The position numbers and the translations under genes are program-made. The notes below the pieces were generated by a model, which was not told the DNA's origin, searched no databases, and saw nothing but the letters and a program-made list of their open reading frames with translations. 36,224 nucleotides of DNA from Verrucomicrobiaceae bacterium (GTDB taxonomy: Bacteria > Verrucomicrobiota > Verrucomicrobiia > Verrucomicrobiales > DEV007), in the NCBI GenBank assembly GCA_024229495.1, contig JAAESJ010000571.1:1-36224 (forward strand). Direction: 5' to 3'. Below, piece by piece: positions 8,135 to 15,266 of this stretch (the stretch's first letter is position 1; every line of letters starts with the position of its first letter).

Positions 8135-9097
8135 ATGTTTATTTCAGCAGTGAAATTTTCGTTGCTTCTCCTCTTGTCATTGTCGCTGGTTAATGCTGCA
8201 CCGGGACCACAGGGTGTGATTGGGGTTAAGGGGGATCCCAAGCGCGTGCTGCGCCTACAAATTACCAAACCGGGAATATACGAGAATTATCTCGTGGACA
8301 GCAACTGGGCGGGCGGTAACCGCGTCAAGATCAGTGCCGATAACGTGATCATCCGTAATTGCGAGATTCGTAACGCTTCCGGTAATGGTATTGGCGTGTT
8401 CGGTAACAAGATCGTGATCGAGAACTGCCGCATTCACCATCTGCTGGCGGGCAGTTACAGCGATCAGGTTGATGCCCACGGAATCACCGGGCGCTGGGGA
8501 GATGTGACCATTCGCAACTGCGATATCGGGCTTGTTTCCGGCGACTGCATTCAGTTCGATCCGGACCGCCGGTCGACCGGTCGTGTTGTCATTGAGCAAT
8601 GCAGGTTATGGACCGGTTCGCTGTCCAGAGATGTCGCGGGTTTTTGGAAAGGGCAGCGACCTGGTGAGAATGCTCTGGACACCAAGGCCATGGTTGAAGG
8701 GGTGCGTGCACAAGTGATAGTGCGTGACTGTATCCTCCATGGCTGGAAGCAACCCGGGCAGGTCAGCCTCATGGCGGCACTTAACCTGAAGGAAAACGTA
8801 CAGGCAACGGTGACAAACTGCGTTTTCTTTGACAATGAGGTGGCCTTTCGCTTGCGTGGACCAACCAAACGAGGCGGCGCCTGGGTGAATATTGCCAATT
8901 GTGCCATCTACACCACCGAAGTGGGTGTGCGTGCAGAGGATAATATTGCCAACCTGAAGATTTACCGGCTTGGGTTTGCCCGGGACGTGAAGCGAAAATT
9001 TCATACACCTGGTGGTGAGTTTGGGGCTGGTTATGAAAACAGAGGGCAGTTTTTGCCACCGCCGTTGAAGGAAGCCGTTGCTGATGGGATAAAGTAA
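8135..9097 (+). CDS. Secreted right-handed parallel beta-helix protein
   Basis: A 320-residue protein with a clear signal peptide ending LSLVNA-APG (about 1-22). The body is a ladder of short beta-helix rungs with repeated asparagine/cysteine turns: VIIRNCEIRNASGNGIGVFG, IVIENCRIHH, VTIRNCDIG, VVIEQCRLW, VIVRDCILHG, ATVTNCVFFDNEVAFRLRG, VNIANCAIYTTEVGVRAED. This fold is shared by pectate-lyase-like enzymes, some glycosidases and adhesins; the sequence alone does not identify a catalytic triad. It abuts the upstream sulfatase with no gap, so a lyase or binding protein for the same sulfated polysaccharide is the best inference. Its length is at the short end for active lyases. Confidence 0.82.
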   Translation: MFISAVKFSLLLLLSLSLVNAAPGPQGVIGVKGDPKRVLRLQITKPGIYENYLVDSNWAGGNRVKISADNVIIRNCEIRNASGNGIGVFGNKIVIENCRIHHLLAGSYSDQVDAHGITGRWGDVTIRNCDIGLVSGDCIQFDPDRRSTGRVVIEQCRLWTGSLSRDVAGFWKGQRPGENALDTKAMVEGVRAQVIVRDCILHGWKQPGQVSLMAALNLKENVQATVTNCVFFDNEVAFRLRGPTKRGGAWVNIANCAIYTTEVGVRAEDNIANLKIYRLGFARDVKRKFHTPGGEFGAGYENRGQFLPPPLKEAVADGIK

Positions 9098-9102
9098 GCC
9101 TT

Positions 9103-9130
9103 TTTACTTTGCTTAAATGCTCACTATAGT
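9103..9130 (+). promoter_or_regulatory. Candidate sigma-70 promoter for the 22-residue-repeat gene
   Basis: TTTACT (9103-9108) and TATAGT (9125-9130) are separated by 16 bases; they match the -35 and -10 consensus at 4/6 and 5/6. Transcription would start near 9137, leaving a leader of about 45 bases before the ATG at 9182. Assigned from consensus only. Confidence 0.45.
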
Positions 9131-9181
9131 CATCGTGAGAAAGTTGTTAGCGGGGCATTCCCGTTGAGAGTAACAGGTATC

Positions 9182-9670
9182 ATGAGAATCAAGGCAGCCA
9201 CTATCGTTATCGCTGCCATTGTATTTTGCGCATGCGGAAGTGCGCAGGCAGGCTGGTCAAAGTATAATGCGGCCCTGAAGCGCACCGAGCATTTCGACAA
9301 TTCCGGAAAAAGAATCGGCTGGTCAAAATACAATGCGGCTCTGAAGCGCACCGAGCATTTCGACAAGTCCGGAAAAAGGACAGGATGGACGAAGGAGAAT
9401 GCATCCCTTAAAAGGCGTGAGACTTATGACTCGAAAAGCGCCCGGACTGGCACTTCACGGTATAACTCGGCCCTGAAGCGCACCGAGTATTTTGACAAGT
9501 CAGGAAAGCGAACCGGCTGGTCAAAATACAATGCGGCCCTGAAGCGCACCGAGTATTTTGACAGATCCGGCAGGAGAGTCTCTTGGGAAAAGTATAATGA
9601 AGCCTTGAAGCGCACTGAACATTTTAATGCCAACGGGAAGCGTATTCCTGCACGGACCGGAAATCGGTAG
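9182..9670 (+). CDS. Small secreted protein built from six 22-residue repeats
   Basis: A 162-residue protein. Residues 1-23 are a signal peptide ending GSAQA, and the first repeat starts exactly at the predicted cleavage point (G24). Six head-to-tail 22-residue units fill the mature chain (9251-9646), followed by only PARTGNR. The consensus is GWSKYNAALKRTE, then aromatic, F-D-x-S-G-K-R-T. Unit 3 is the most degenerate (TKENASLKRRETYD, no Phe) and unit 6 begins SWEKYN. The mature protein is very basic, has no Cys, and each unit has Trp, Tyr and Phe at fixed places. I do not recognise a family; YwqK/MORN-like repeats are only vaguely similar. TTG at 9164 could start the frame, but ATG at 9182 with an AGG just upstream fits the signal peptide better. 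A candidate promoter lies upstream. Confidence 0.85.
   Translation: MRIKAATIVIAAIVFCACGSAQAGWSKYNAALKRTEHFDNSGKRIGWSKYNAALKRTEHFDKSGKRTGWTKENASLKRRETYDSKSARTGTSRYNSALKRTEYFDKSGKRTGWSKYNAALKRTEYFDRSGRRVSWEKYNEALKRTEHFNANGKRIPARTGNR
9251..9646 (+). repeat. 66-bp tandem repeat, six copies
   Basis: Units at 9251, 9317, 9383, 9449, 9515 and 9581 are each exactly 66 bp. Copies 1, 2 and 5 are nearly identical at DNA level (ggctggtcaaa, then ctgaagcgcaccgag); copies 3 and 6 have diverged. The pattern fits repeated unequal exchange within the gene. Confidence 0.92.
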
Positions 9671-9717
9671 GTGCCGTCCTGATATTGGGTATTTTTTTAC
9701 TGAGGTCGTTGCAAACA

Positions 9718-10476
9718 ATGGGCGAGTTTATCAAGGCAATGGGTTTCCTGCTTTGGAGTGTTTGTTTTTGTTGTGCGGGAGTTAGCGCAGAAGAGCCCGA
9801 TGCAGGACATGCGGTTGTGAAGCTGCGGGGAATGGGGAGCCTTGTCTTCAAGGATGCCAAGAGCGGGGAAGTGACTGAGGTTGTTGCCAACGGCAACACC
9901 GGAATAACCAATGAGCACATGAAGATGTTCGCCCTTTTTCCGGGATTGACGGACCTCTCCCTTGAGGGAACCCGGGTGAGCAGCGAAGGGCTTCGTCAGC
10001 TCCAGTCGCTCAAGAAATTAGAATGGCTCAACCTCTACCGGTGTTCGATTGGCGATGAAGGACTCAGGCATCTGTCGCGGATTAAAAGCATCAAGTTGCT
10101 TCCGATTGGACGATCCGGAGTGAGCGATGCCGGGTTGCAGCATGCCGGGCGTATGCTCAACCTGGAATATCTCGGGTTACGTGGAAACGACGTAAGTGGA
10201 AGGGGCATGATCCACCTGGTCGGGTTGAAAAAACTCAAGGGGCTTCATCTTGGTGAAACCAAGGTGGATGATATGGGGATTAAGCACTTGGCGGGACTTG
10301 TCCGACTGGAACAGTTGTGGTTGCATGACGCCTTGGTTACGGATGCTTCGATTGATCAGCTCGGCAAACTTTCAATGTTGCGTGAACTTGATCTTCGCAA
10401 CTCTGACGTTACGTCTGTCGGGGTTGCCAGATTGCGTGAGTTGTTGCCGGGGTGCAAGGTGCTTTACTCACAGTGA
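9718..10476 (+). CDS. Secreted leucine-rich-repeat protein
   Basis: A 252-residue protein. The N-terminus has a hydrophobic export signal (GFLLWSVCFCCAGVSA). From about residue 60 the chain is a run of seven to eight leucine-rich repeats of about 24 residues, of the type common in Planctomycetes and Verrucomicrobia: LTDLSLEGTRVSSEGLRQL, LEWLNLYRCSIGDEGLRHL, LEYLGLRGNDVSGRGMIHL, LKGLHLGETKVDDMGIKHL, LRELDLRNSDVTSVGVARL. This is a solenoid for protein binding with no catalytic signature. ATG at 9718 is preferred to the upstream TTG at 9685; ATG at 9739 is also possible. It follows the 22-residue-repeat gene by 47 bases and may be cotranscribed, which would make both secreted binding proteins of one unit. 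Confidence 0.88.
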   Translation: MGEFIKAMGFLLWSVCFCCAGVSAEEPDAGHAVVKLRGMGSLVFKDAKSGEVTEVVANGNTGITNEHMKMFALFPGLTDLSLEGTRVSSEGLRQLQSLKKLEWLNLYRCSIGDEGLRHLSRIKSIKLLPIGRSGVSDAGLQHAGRMLNLEYLGLRGNDVSGRGMIHLVGLKKLKGLHLGETKVDDMGIKHLAGLVRLEQLWLHDALVTDASIDQLGKLSMLRELDLRNSDVTSVGVARLRELLPGCKVLYSQ

Positions 10477-10540
10477 CGCGTGTGATGAATACCCTGCCAA
10501 TCGAAGCCATGGATTCGTGCAGTTTTTTCTCCTCTGAGAA

Positions 10541-10894
10541 CTAGCCCGGAGGCCATTTCAACTGCCGCCCTGCCAGTAAGTGGACATGAAGGTGAGGGAC
10601 GCTCTCCCCGCCGTCATTACCGTTGTTAATAACAAGGCGGAAGCCTTGGTCAGTAGAGGAGAAGCCGAGATCTTGGGCGAGTTTGCGGGCAACCAATAGC
10701 AGGTGACCAAGGGTTTTCCTGTCATCATCATGTGCTTCTCCAATTCTCGGGATGACTTTCTTGGGGATCACCAGGATGTGGTGGGGGGCCTGAGGATTAA
10801 TATCGTTGAAGGCAATGGACAAATCATCCTCGTGCAGGATATCTGCCGGAATCTCGCGCGAGATGATTCGTTCGAACAAGGTGGGCTCGGACAT
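10541..10894 (-). CDS. hinT: HIT-family nucleotide hydrolase (HinT-like)
   Basis: A 117-residue protein of normal HinT length. It opens with FERIISREIPADILHEDD, has AFNDINPQAPHHILVIPKK in the middle, and near the C-terminus the histidine triad H101-L-H103-V-H105-L-L preceded by NNGNDGGESVPH. HIT hydrolases of this branch cleave nucleoside phosphoramidates and act on AMP-linked substrates in the cytoplasm. It is the last gene of a minus-strand run, nrdR - ATP-cone-like protein - hinT, with gaps of 84 and 48 bases. It converges on the LRR gene. The symbol reflects the family; the physiological role in this organism is not known. Confidence 0.93.
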   Translation of the reverse strand: MSEPTLFERIISREIPADILHEDDLSIAFNDINPQAPHHILVIPKKVIPRIGEAHDDDRKTLGHLLLVARKLAQDLGFSSTDQGFRLVINNGNDGGESVPHLHVHLLAGRQLKWPPG

Positions 10895-10942
10895 CCGTCT
10901 TCGGTAATGAGATCCCGGTGCCTCCGGGTGCGTGCGGTTTAT

Positions 10943-11500
10943 TTACTTAACGATGAGCCCTACTCTGCCATCACGTAAATGAACCATCTTGCCAGCGATG
11001 AACTTGTCGATTTCTACCGTGAGTTCCTCGCACGCGTTATTCCACCGGCTTGCACGGCAAAGGTGTTTTACCGCCTTGCGTAACCCAAAGCAGAGGATTT
11101 GGGAGGTTCCGCAACGTTCGCACTCGGCGAGGCGCAATTGTAATTGCCGGAAGAACTCGAGTTCAAAATTGCTTCCTGCATTGCGCGCGATATCAAGCAG
11201 GGAGATGCGTACCGGTGGTGGGGCGATCTCAAGGGTCTTGGCAATATCGTCGCAACCCAGATAACTTAATACGTGCTCTATCTTGCAGTAGAGTTCCTCA
11301 ATGGTGATGGTGTTTTTTGGGAAGCGGTGGCGAAGGTATTCGATGACCGCTCGTGTGATGTCGGTAGCAAAGAACCAGTCAGGGTGCCCTGCCTTGGTCG
11401 CGGCTTTACTGATCTCATCAGAAAGCCAGCGAGCTTCATAGCTCACGACTTCCTGGTTTCCAAATTTGAGAAGGGGTAGTTGATCTGGTAAGCAGACCAT
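10943..11500 (-). CDS. ATP-cone-like protein beside nrdR
   Basis: A 185-residue protein that I do not recognise as a named family. Residues about 8-92 read like an ATP-cone, the nucleotide-sensing domain of NrdR and ribonucleotide reductases: a short N-terminal strand pair (LLKFGNQEVVSYEARWLSDE), helices with an Ala-rich pattern (ISKAATKAG), ITRAVIEYLRHRFP, then ITIEELYCKIEHVLSYLG and IAKTLE. The second half is helical, with a Cys-rich segment (C127-ER-C130, C137, C148), and ends in MVHLRDGRVGLIVK. It has no zinc ribbon of the NrdR type. It sits 84 bases downstream of nrdR on the same strand, which strengthens the ATP-cone reading. A partner or modulator of NrdR or of ribonucleotide reductase is an inference. 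Confidence 0.72.
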   Translation of the reverse strand: MVCLPDQLPLLKFGNQEVVSYEARWLSDEISKAATKAGHPDWFFATDITRAVIEYLRHRFPKNTITIEELYCKIEHVLSYLGCDDIAKTLEIAPPPVRISLLDIARNAGSNFELEFFRQLQLRLAECERCGTSQILCFGLRKAVKHLCRASRWNNACEELTVEIDKFIAGKMVHLRDGRVGLIVK

Positions 11501-11584
11501 TTGATGAATTAGGGTTGGGAGCTAAAAGGATGGTTTGTTGGTTTACGCCGGAGATTTTTGACTGATTGCCGGGTAGATTGCAAG

Positions 11585-12076
11585 CTATTGACTGAAAAAA
11601 TCCGGATGTCGCGCACCGGTGGAAGGCCTGCTTTCCAGTGACTGAATTTCCTCAATAAACTCACCGACCTCCTGGAACTGCCGGTAGACTGAGGCATACC
11701 TCACGTAGGCAACAGGATCGATGGTTTCCAGGCTTTTCATAACGCGAGCACCGATCGTTTGAGTAGGCACTTCGCGAATTCCTTCAATTTGGATTTCGGA
11801 TATGATTTCATCTGCGGCGCTCTCAAGGACTTCTATACTGACGGGTCTCTTCTCACAGGCTTTCACCAATCCGTCCAGTAACTTGTTCCTCTTGAGGGAC
11901 TCACGTGCGCCATTGCGTTTTACGACGTGGATGTCGCTGCGTTCTAACTGCTCATAGGTGGTGAAGCGATAACCGCAATTAAGGCATTCACGTCGTCGGC
12001 GAATAGCCAACGCCCCCTTCGCTTCCCTTGAATCAACGACCTTGTCCTTGAGGTTCCCGCATTTGATGCACTGCAT
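11585..12076 (-). CDS. nrdR: Transcriptional repressor NrdR
   Basis: A 163-residue NrdR of normal length. The N-terminal zinc ribbon has C3-IK-C6 and C31-LN-C34 with the typical DSREAKGALAIRRRRECLNCGYRFTTYE arrangement read as DSREAK, RRRREC and YRFTTYE. The ATP-cone covers about 49-139 (HVVKRNGARESLKRNKLLDG, RYASVYRQFQEVGEFIEEI). NrdR binds ATP/dATP and represses ribonucleotide reductase genes through paired NrdR boxes. No nrd structural gene or obvious NrdR box is in the window. It heads a minus-strand run with an ATP-cone-like gene and hinT. A TATAAT on the minus strand at 12203-12198 could be its -10 element, though the -35 is poor. Confidence 0.97.
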   Translation of the reverse strand: MQCIKCGNLKDKVVDSREAKGALAIRRRRECLNCGYRFTTYEQLERSDIHVVKRNGARESLKRNKLLDGLVKACEKRPVSIEVLESAADEIISEIQIEGIREVPTQTIGARVMKSLETIDPVAYVRYASVYRQFQEVGEFIEEIQSLESRPSTGARHPDFFSQ

Positions 12077-12281
12077 TCTTTGAGGTTTGAGTCTGTGGTG
12101 TTTTCTCCTTCCGGGTCAACTCTCAAAGTTGTCGGGACGCATTTGGCATGAGCACGATTTCCAGAATTTTGATATTTCAGTAGAAAGCAGATCAAAAATT
12201 ATAAGTTTACCCACGCCTAGAACGGTTACAGGCCCTGAAGCGTTCGCGAATCGGTTTAAGCTGCATTTCCGGTTGCCTTGA

Positions 12282-12300
12282 CGAATATCACCGATATTCG
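12282..12300. promoter_or_regulatory. 19-bp perfect inverted repeat upstream of nrdR
   Basis: cgaatatc and gatattcg flank a 3-bp centre (acc). The element lies 206 bases upstream of nrdR and 46 bases past the stop of the DUF1579 gene, both on the minus strand. No T-run follows on the minus strand, so an operator is more likely than a terminator. It does not match the NrdR-box consensus that I recall. Confidence 0.5.
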
Positions 12301-12345
12301 AATGAAGATTTTTCTCTCCCTTGCCTGTGTTCGGGGAATTATCTC

Positions 12346-12849
12346 CTATTCAGAGCGGGTGAATTGGTAGCGCAGAACCTTGATCGGCAGACCTTCCGGG
12401 ACATCAATGCTCAGTTCAACCGAATGTTCGTTGTCCCCCTTAAATTCGATGCGTGAGCGATAGAGGGCGTTGCATTGCCGCACTGGATCATAATTTTCTC
12501 CGGAAAGATCCAGAATATTGGTCTCAGGGTTAAAATCCCCCTCAAAAAGGTAGAGAAAGGGGGCTGTTGAGTCATTCCATGTGAAGATGTATTTCTTTTT
12601 CACCGGGTCGTAGCCCAGGGAGCCGTTGCCGGAGATAATCGACCCCATCATATCGGCCTCGAAGTGACTGTTGCACCAGAGTTGACCGAGCATGGTTCCC
12701 GTTTCCTTGCCTTCCACCTCGATGGGGTTGGCATCACCGCCCATGAAATAGCTGCATTGCACCTTCCAGGTCCCTTTTTTGCGGTGGATGAGAGAGTGTT
12801 CGTCGGATTCACCGATTGTTGTTTGAGTGGGCTGGTCGTTTTCAGGCAT
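12346..12849 (-). CDS. DUF1579-like protein
   Basis: A 167-residue soluble protein without signal peptide. It matches the DUF1579 pattern: an opening GTWKVQCSYFM, conversion-type strands with GTMLGQLWCNSHFEADMMG, then GNGSLGYDPVKKKYIFTWND, a pattern diagnostic of the family, and finally LFEGDFNPETNILDLSGE. The fold is a lipocalin-like beta-barrel; no reaction is assigned. In other bacteria the domain often occurs in proteins of unknown function next to oxidoreductases, but here it stands alone upstream of nrdR with a 269-base gap, so it is probably a separate transcription unit. ATG at 12849 gives the natural hydrophilic start MPENDQ. Confidence 0.8.
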   Translation of the reverse strand: MPENDQPTQTTIGESDEHSLIHRKKGTWKVQCSYFMGGDANPIEVEGKETGTMLGQLWCNSHFEADMMGSIISGNGSLGYDPVKKKYIFTWNDSTAPFLYLFEGDFNPETNILDLSGENYDPVRQCNALYRSRIEFKGDNEHSVELSIDVPEGLPIKVLRYQFTRSE

Positions 12850-12927
12850 TTTCTGGGTATTGGCTAATATTCTAGACGCGAGAGATTAAACGGAAATTGA
12901 GAAGGAAGTCGATTCCTGAATTGCTGA

Positions 12928-12943
12928 TTTTTTTTAAAAAAAA
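12928..12943. promoter_or_regulatory. T8A8 tract in the divergent DUF1579 / LysM promoter region
   Basis: Eight T followed by eight A form a self-complementary, strongly bent A-tract between the divergent starts at 12849 and 12996. A bent or UP-element-like role in promoter activity is plausible. No clear -35/-10 pair was found next to it. Confidence 0.35.
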
Positions 12944-12995
12944 TTGCGTGAGTTCGCTGTTGTAATCAGGCTAATCGCTTGGCATTGTTTGCGTC

Positions 12996-13787
12996 ATGAT
13001 ACCAGGTTGTTTATTAACGAGTTTAAGGTTTTTGGCCATAGTTAGCTGTATCTTCTTATCGGGGGCATTGCTAGGCTGCAAAAGTAATTTCTTTGGGAAC
13101 AGGGTAGCTGAACCGATCTTGGTTCCACTGGGGGAGTATCCGGCTCCTGGCGTTGCTGTCATCGAAGATCAACCATTGCCTCCTGACAGAGGAACTAATC
13201 CGGCACTGTCGCCCATTACCGACATGGAAACATCGGCCTATGTGATCAGGAAGGGGGACACTCTGTGGAACATTGCAAGGTCGCACAGAACATCGGTTCT
13301 CACTCTGCAAAGACTGAATGGGATCAGGGGTTCTTTCATTCGTCACGGTGATACATTACAGGTTCCGGCTAAAGGAGCGGCATTGCTTGCAAAGGAGAAA
13401 GCGGCAGCTCCCGAGCCAGCTCCTGTAGTGGAGAAGCCCGCTCCTGTGCCCGCTCCTGTGCCCGCACCTGTGCCCGCACCTGTGCCCGCACCTGTGCCCG
13501 CACCTGTGCCCGCACCTGTGCCCGCACCTGTGCCCGCACCTGTGCCCGCACCTGTGCCCGCTCCTGTGCCCGCTCCTGTGCCCGCTCCTGTGCCCGCTCC
13601 TGTGCCCGCACCTGTGCCCGCACCTGTGCCCGCTCCTGCATTGGAGAAGCCAGCGCCAGCGCCCGAACCGGCAGGGAAGAAGCCGGTGGAAGGGGGACTG
13701 GGATTTGGGGGAGATAGTGCTCCGCGATCCAAGCCGCGTTTAAAAAAAGACGAGGATGGATTTCTGAGGCTTCCGCCTCAGCCTTAG
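12996..13787 (+). CDS. LysM-domain lipoprotein with a long Val-Pro-Ala-Pro stalk
   Basis: A 263-residue protein. The N-terminus is a lipoprotein-type signal with C28 in GALLGC, an approximate lipobox. A LysM domain at about 81-125 (YVIRKGDTLWNIARSHRT ... NGIRGSFIRHGDTLQVPAKG) would bind peptidoglycan or chitin-like glycans. Residues about 148-216 are roughly 17 copies of the tetrapeptide PVPA, encoded by a 12-bp tandem repeat. Such a stalk is extended and rigid and could span the periplasm. The C-terminus (DEDGFLRLPPQP) is short and charged. A gene with a GH75 glycan-hydrolase signature follows 168 bases downstream. A cell-wall tether or spacer is inferred. Confidence 0.88.
   Translation: MIPGCLLTSLRFLAIVSCIFLSGALLGCKSNFFGNRVAEPILVPLGEYPAPGVAVIEDQPLPPDRGTNPALSPITDMETSAYVIRKGDTLWNIARSHRTSVLTLQRLNGIRGSFIRHGDTLQVPAKGAALLAKEKAAAPEPAPVVEKPAPVPAPVPAPVPAPVPAPVPAPVPAPVPAPVPAPVPAPVPAPVPAPVPAPVPAPVPAPVPAPVPAPALEKPAPAPEPAGKKPVEGGLGFGGDSAPRSKPRLKKDEDGFLRLPPQP
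13441..13641 (+). repeat. 12-bp tandem repeat coding PVPA, about 17 copies
   Basis: The unit cctgtgcccgcn repeats without interruption; only the last base varies (gct or gca), and the two variants occur in blocks (two gct, then a long gca run, then four gct, then gca and gct again). Blockwise variation indicates expansion by slippage or unequal exchange, so length should differ between strains. Confidence 0.93.
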
Positions 13788-13944
13788 ATGGATTGAAACA
13801 TCCATGATGTGAACTCAACTGGTGAGTGTTAAGTGCATTGTGGCAGGCAAACCATTGCGTAAGGGATTCACGGCGGTCGGCATTGTGCCGCTATCGACTT
13901 GCGATACGCCGGTGTATACAGATTTTACTGTTTGTGAACTTGAT

Positions 13945-13950
13945 AGGGGA
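13945..13950 (+). promoter_or_regulatory. Ribosome binding site deciding a GTG start
   Basis: AGGGGA, followed by five bases and GTG at 13956. It is one of the few good Shine-Dalgarno sequences in the window and supports the GTG start of the GH75-like gene. Confidence 0.6.
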
Positions 13951-13955
13951 AAGCT

Positions 13956-15266
13956 GTGAGCCGTAATTCTTCATCTTTATATCGGCTATTAGCCGGGGTG
14001 GTTATTGCATTGCTGCTGTTGTGTGTTTTACTTGCGACCCCGCTGCCAAGGAAGATTTACCGCAAGGTTGTGCAAATGGCAGGGAGTGCCGGTGAGCCGA
14101 AGATTGTTCGCGAGGTCGAAGTCAAGGAAGTGATCCGGGAAGTCAAGGTGCGGGAGCCTTTACCGGAGCGGTTTGTAAACTACAAGAGTGTTGATACAGC
14201 CAAGCTTTGGAGTGGAATTGAGGTGAATTCCGCAATGGAGGTGAGCGAAGGCAGGAGTGCCTCGGTGGAGAGAGTTAATTCGCAAGGCTACACCTTTGAC
14301 TTCAAGATTAACCTTACCGTGCCCACTCCGGCATCCTCATTGGATGCTCTTACCGGGAACAATCCACACCTTCCGGGAACCTTGCCTGCAATTGCCGGTC
14401 TGTTGGGAAGTGGCAAGGTTTCCGGGTTTTACCATAAACTTTATGAAATTAAGGCCAAGCGGGTACAGCAATTCATTACCCGACTTAATGCGGTTCCAGA
14501 CCGGCATAATTTCTATGATTGTGAGAGCATTATGGAACTGCAATCCTCTGAAACGGGGCAGAGAGTGTTTTTTCTGCAGGGAGACATGGATGTGGTATCG
14601 GATGGTTCAGATGGCGATCGGATGCCGGAATATGATGAATATATTTCCAAGTCCACCAATTATCAGCCATTCACCAGTTATGGCTGGAAGAAGAAAACCT
14701 CTCAGCCTAACCCTCTGCTTGCGACCTGGGAGAAGAAACTCGCCGTGGCGCAGGAGGAACTCGCAGGCGGGAAGGTGCGCGCTTCACGTGTCAGTTCCCA
14801 CAAGCAGCAGATCTCGACACTGAAGCGGGAAATTACGGACATGAAGGCACGCAGTTTCCTAATTGCCCGCGAGGACCCCTTCATTGTGATTCCCTCCTGG
14901 ATGCGGAGCTATGGTAATCAGAACCCATTTGCCCCCAATATAGGTGATTATGCTGCCGTCATTTTTGAGGATCGGGTGTTCCCAGCCATTGTAGGGGATT
15001 CCGGGCCGACCTGGAAGGTGGGCGAAGCTTCTTTGCGCCTGGCTCGTGAAATTAATCCCAAGGCCACTCCTTACAGTCGTCCGGTCAGCAAGCTGCATGT
15101 GTCCTACCTGGTATTTCCCGGCAGCCGTGATCCTGCGGATGCGCCGGATTTTAAGCGCTGGCATGACAGGGTCAGCGCATTGCTGGACAGGATTGGCGGG
15201 CTTGGAAAGGATGTGAAGCTTCACCAATGGTCCAATAATCTTGTGAACAAGGGCGGGGTGGATTAA
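13956..15266 (+). CDS. Membrane-anchored protein with GH75 (chitosanase-like) signatures
   Basis: A 436-residue protein starting at GTG, with a good Shine-Dalgarno sequence. Residues 10-29 are a single membrane helix; 47-70 is a charged linker rich in VREVEVKEV-type repeats. Two blocks match the pattern of glycoside hydrolase family 75: Y187-D-C-E ... FFLQGDMDVVSDGSDGDR (205-222), and later IGDYAAVIFEDRVFPAIVGD with GPTWKVGEASLRLA (350-363). GH75 enzymes cleave chitosan-type glycans; acidic residues in these two blocks (Asp near 210-219 and E357) are the likely active-site candidates. Between the blocks sits a coiled coil (about 255-298), unlike classical fungal chitosanases. It lies in an envelope-protein island after the LysM lipoprotein. 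Hydrolysis or binding of an amino-sugar polymer of the cell envelope is inferred. Confidence 0.68.
   Translation: MSRNSSSLYRLLAGVVIALLLLCVLLATPLPRKIYRKVVQMAGSAGEPKIVREVEVKEVIREVKVREPLPERFVNYKSVDTAKLWSGIEVNSAMEVSEGRSASVERVNSQGYTFDFKINLTVPTPASSLDALTGNNPHLPGTLPAIAGLLGSGKVSGFYHKLYEIKAKRVQQFITRLNAVPDRHNFYDCESIMELQSSETGQRVFFLQGDMDVVSDGSDGDRMPEYDEYISKSTNYQPFTSYGWKKKTSQPNPLLATWEKKLAVAQEELAGGKVRASRVSSHKQQISTLKREITDMKARSFLIAREDPFIVIPSWMRSYGNQNPFAPNIGDYAAVIFEDRVFPAIVGDSGPTWKVGEASLRLAREINPKATPYSRPVSKLHVSYLVFPGSRDPADAPDFKRWHDRVSALLDRIGGLGKDVKLHQWSNNLVNKGGVD

Noticed and set aside
9251-9646. Possible CRISPR array because of regular 66-bp spacing
   Set aside because: The repeats are contiguous without spacers, keep one reading frame and encode a secreted protein.
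10502-10528. Rho-independent terminator after the LRR gene (CGAA / TTCG stem before a T6 run)
   Set aside because: The continuous stem is only four base pairs, so the energy is too low to support the call by eye.
13343-13818. Two minus-strand open frames rich in GAGTGAGT- or RAQVRAQE-like repeats
   Set aside because: Both are mirror readings of the 12-bp PVPA repeat in the LysM lipoprotein gene.
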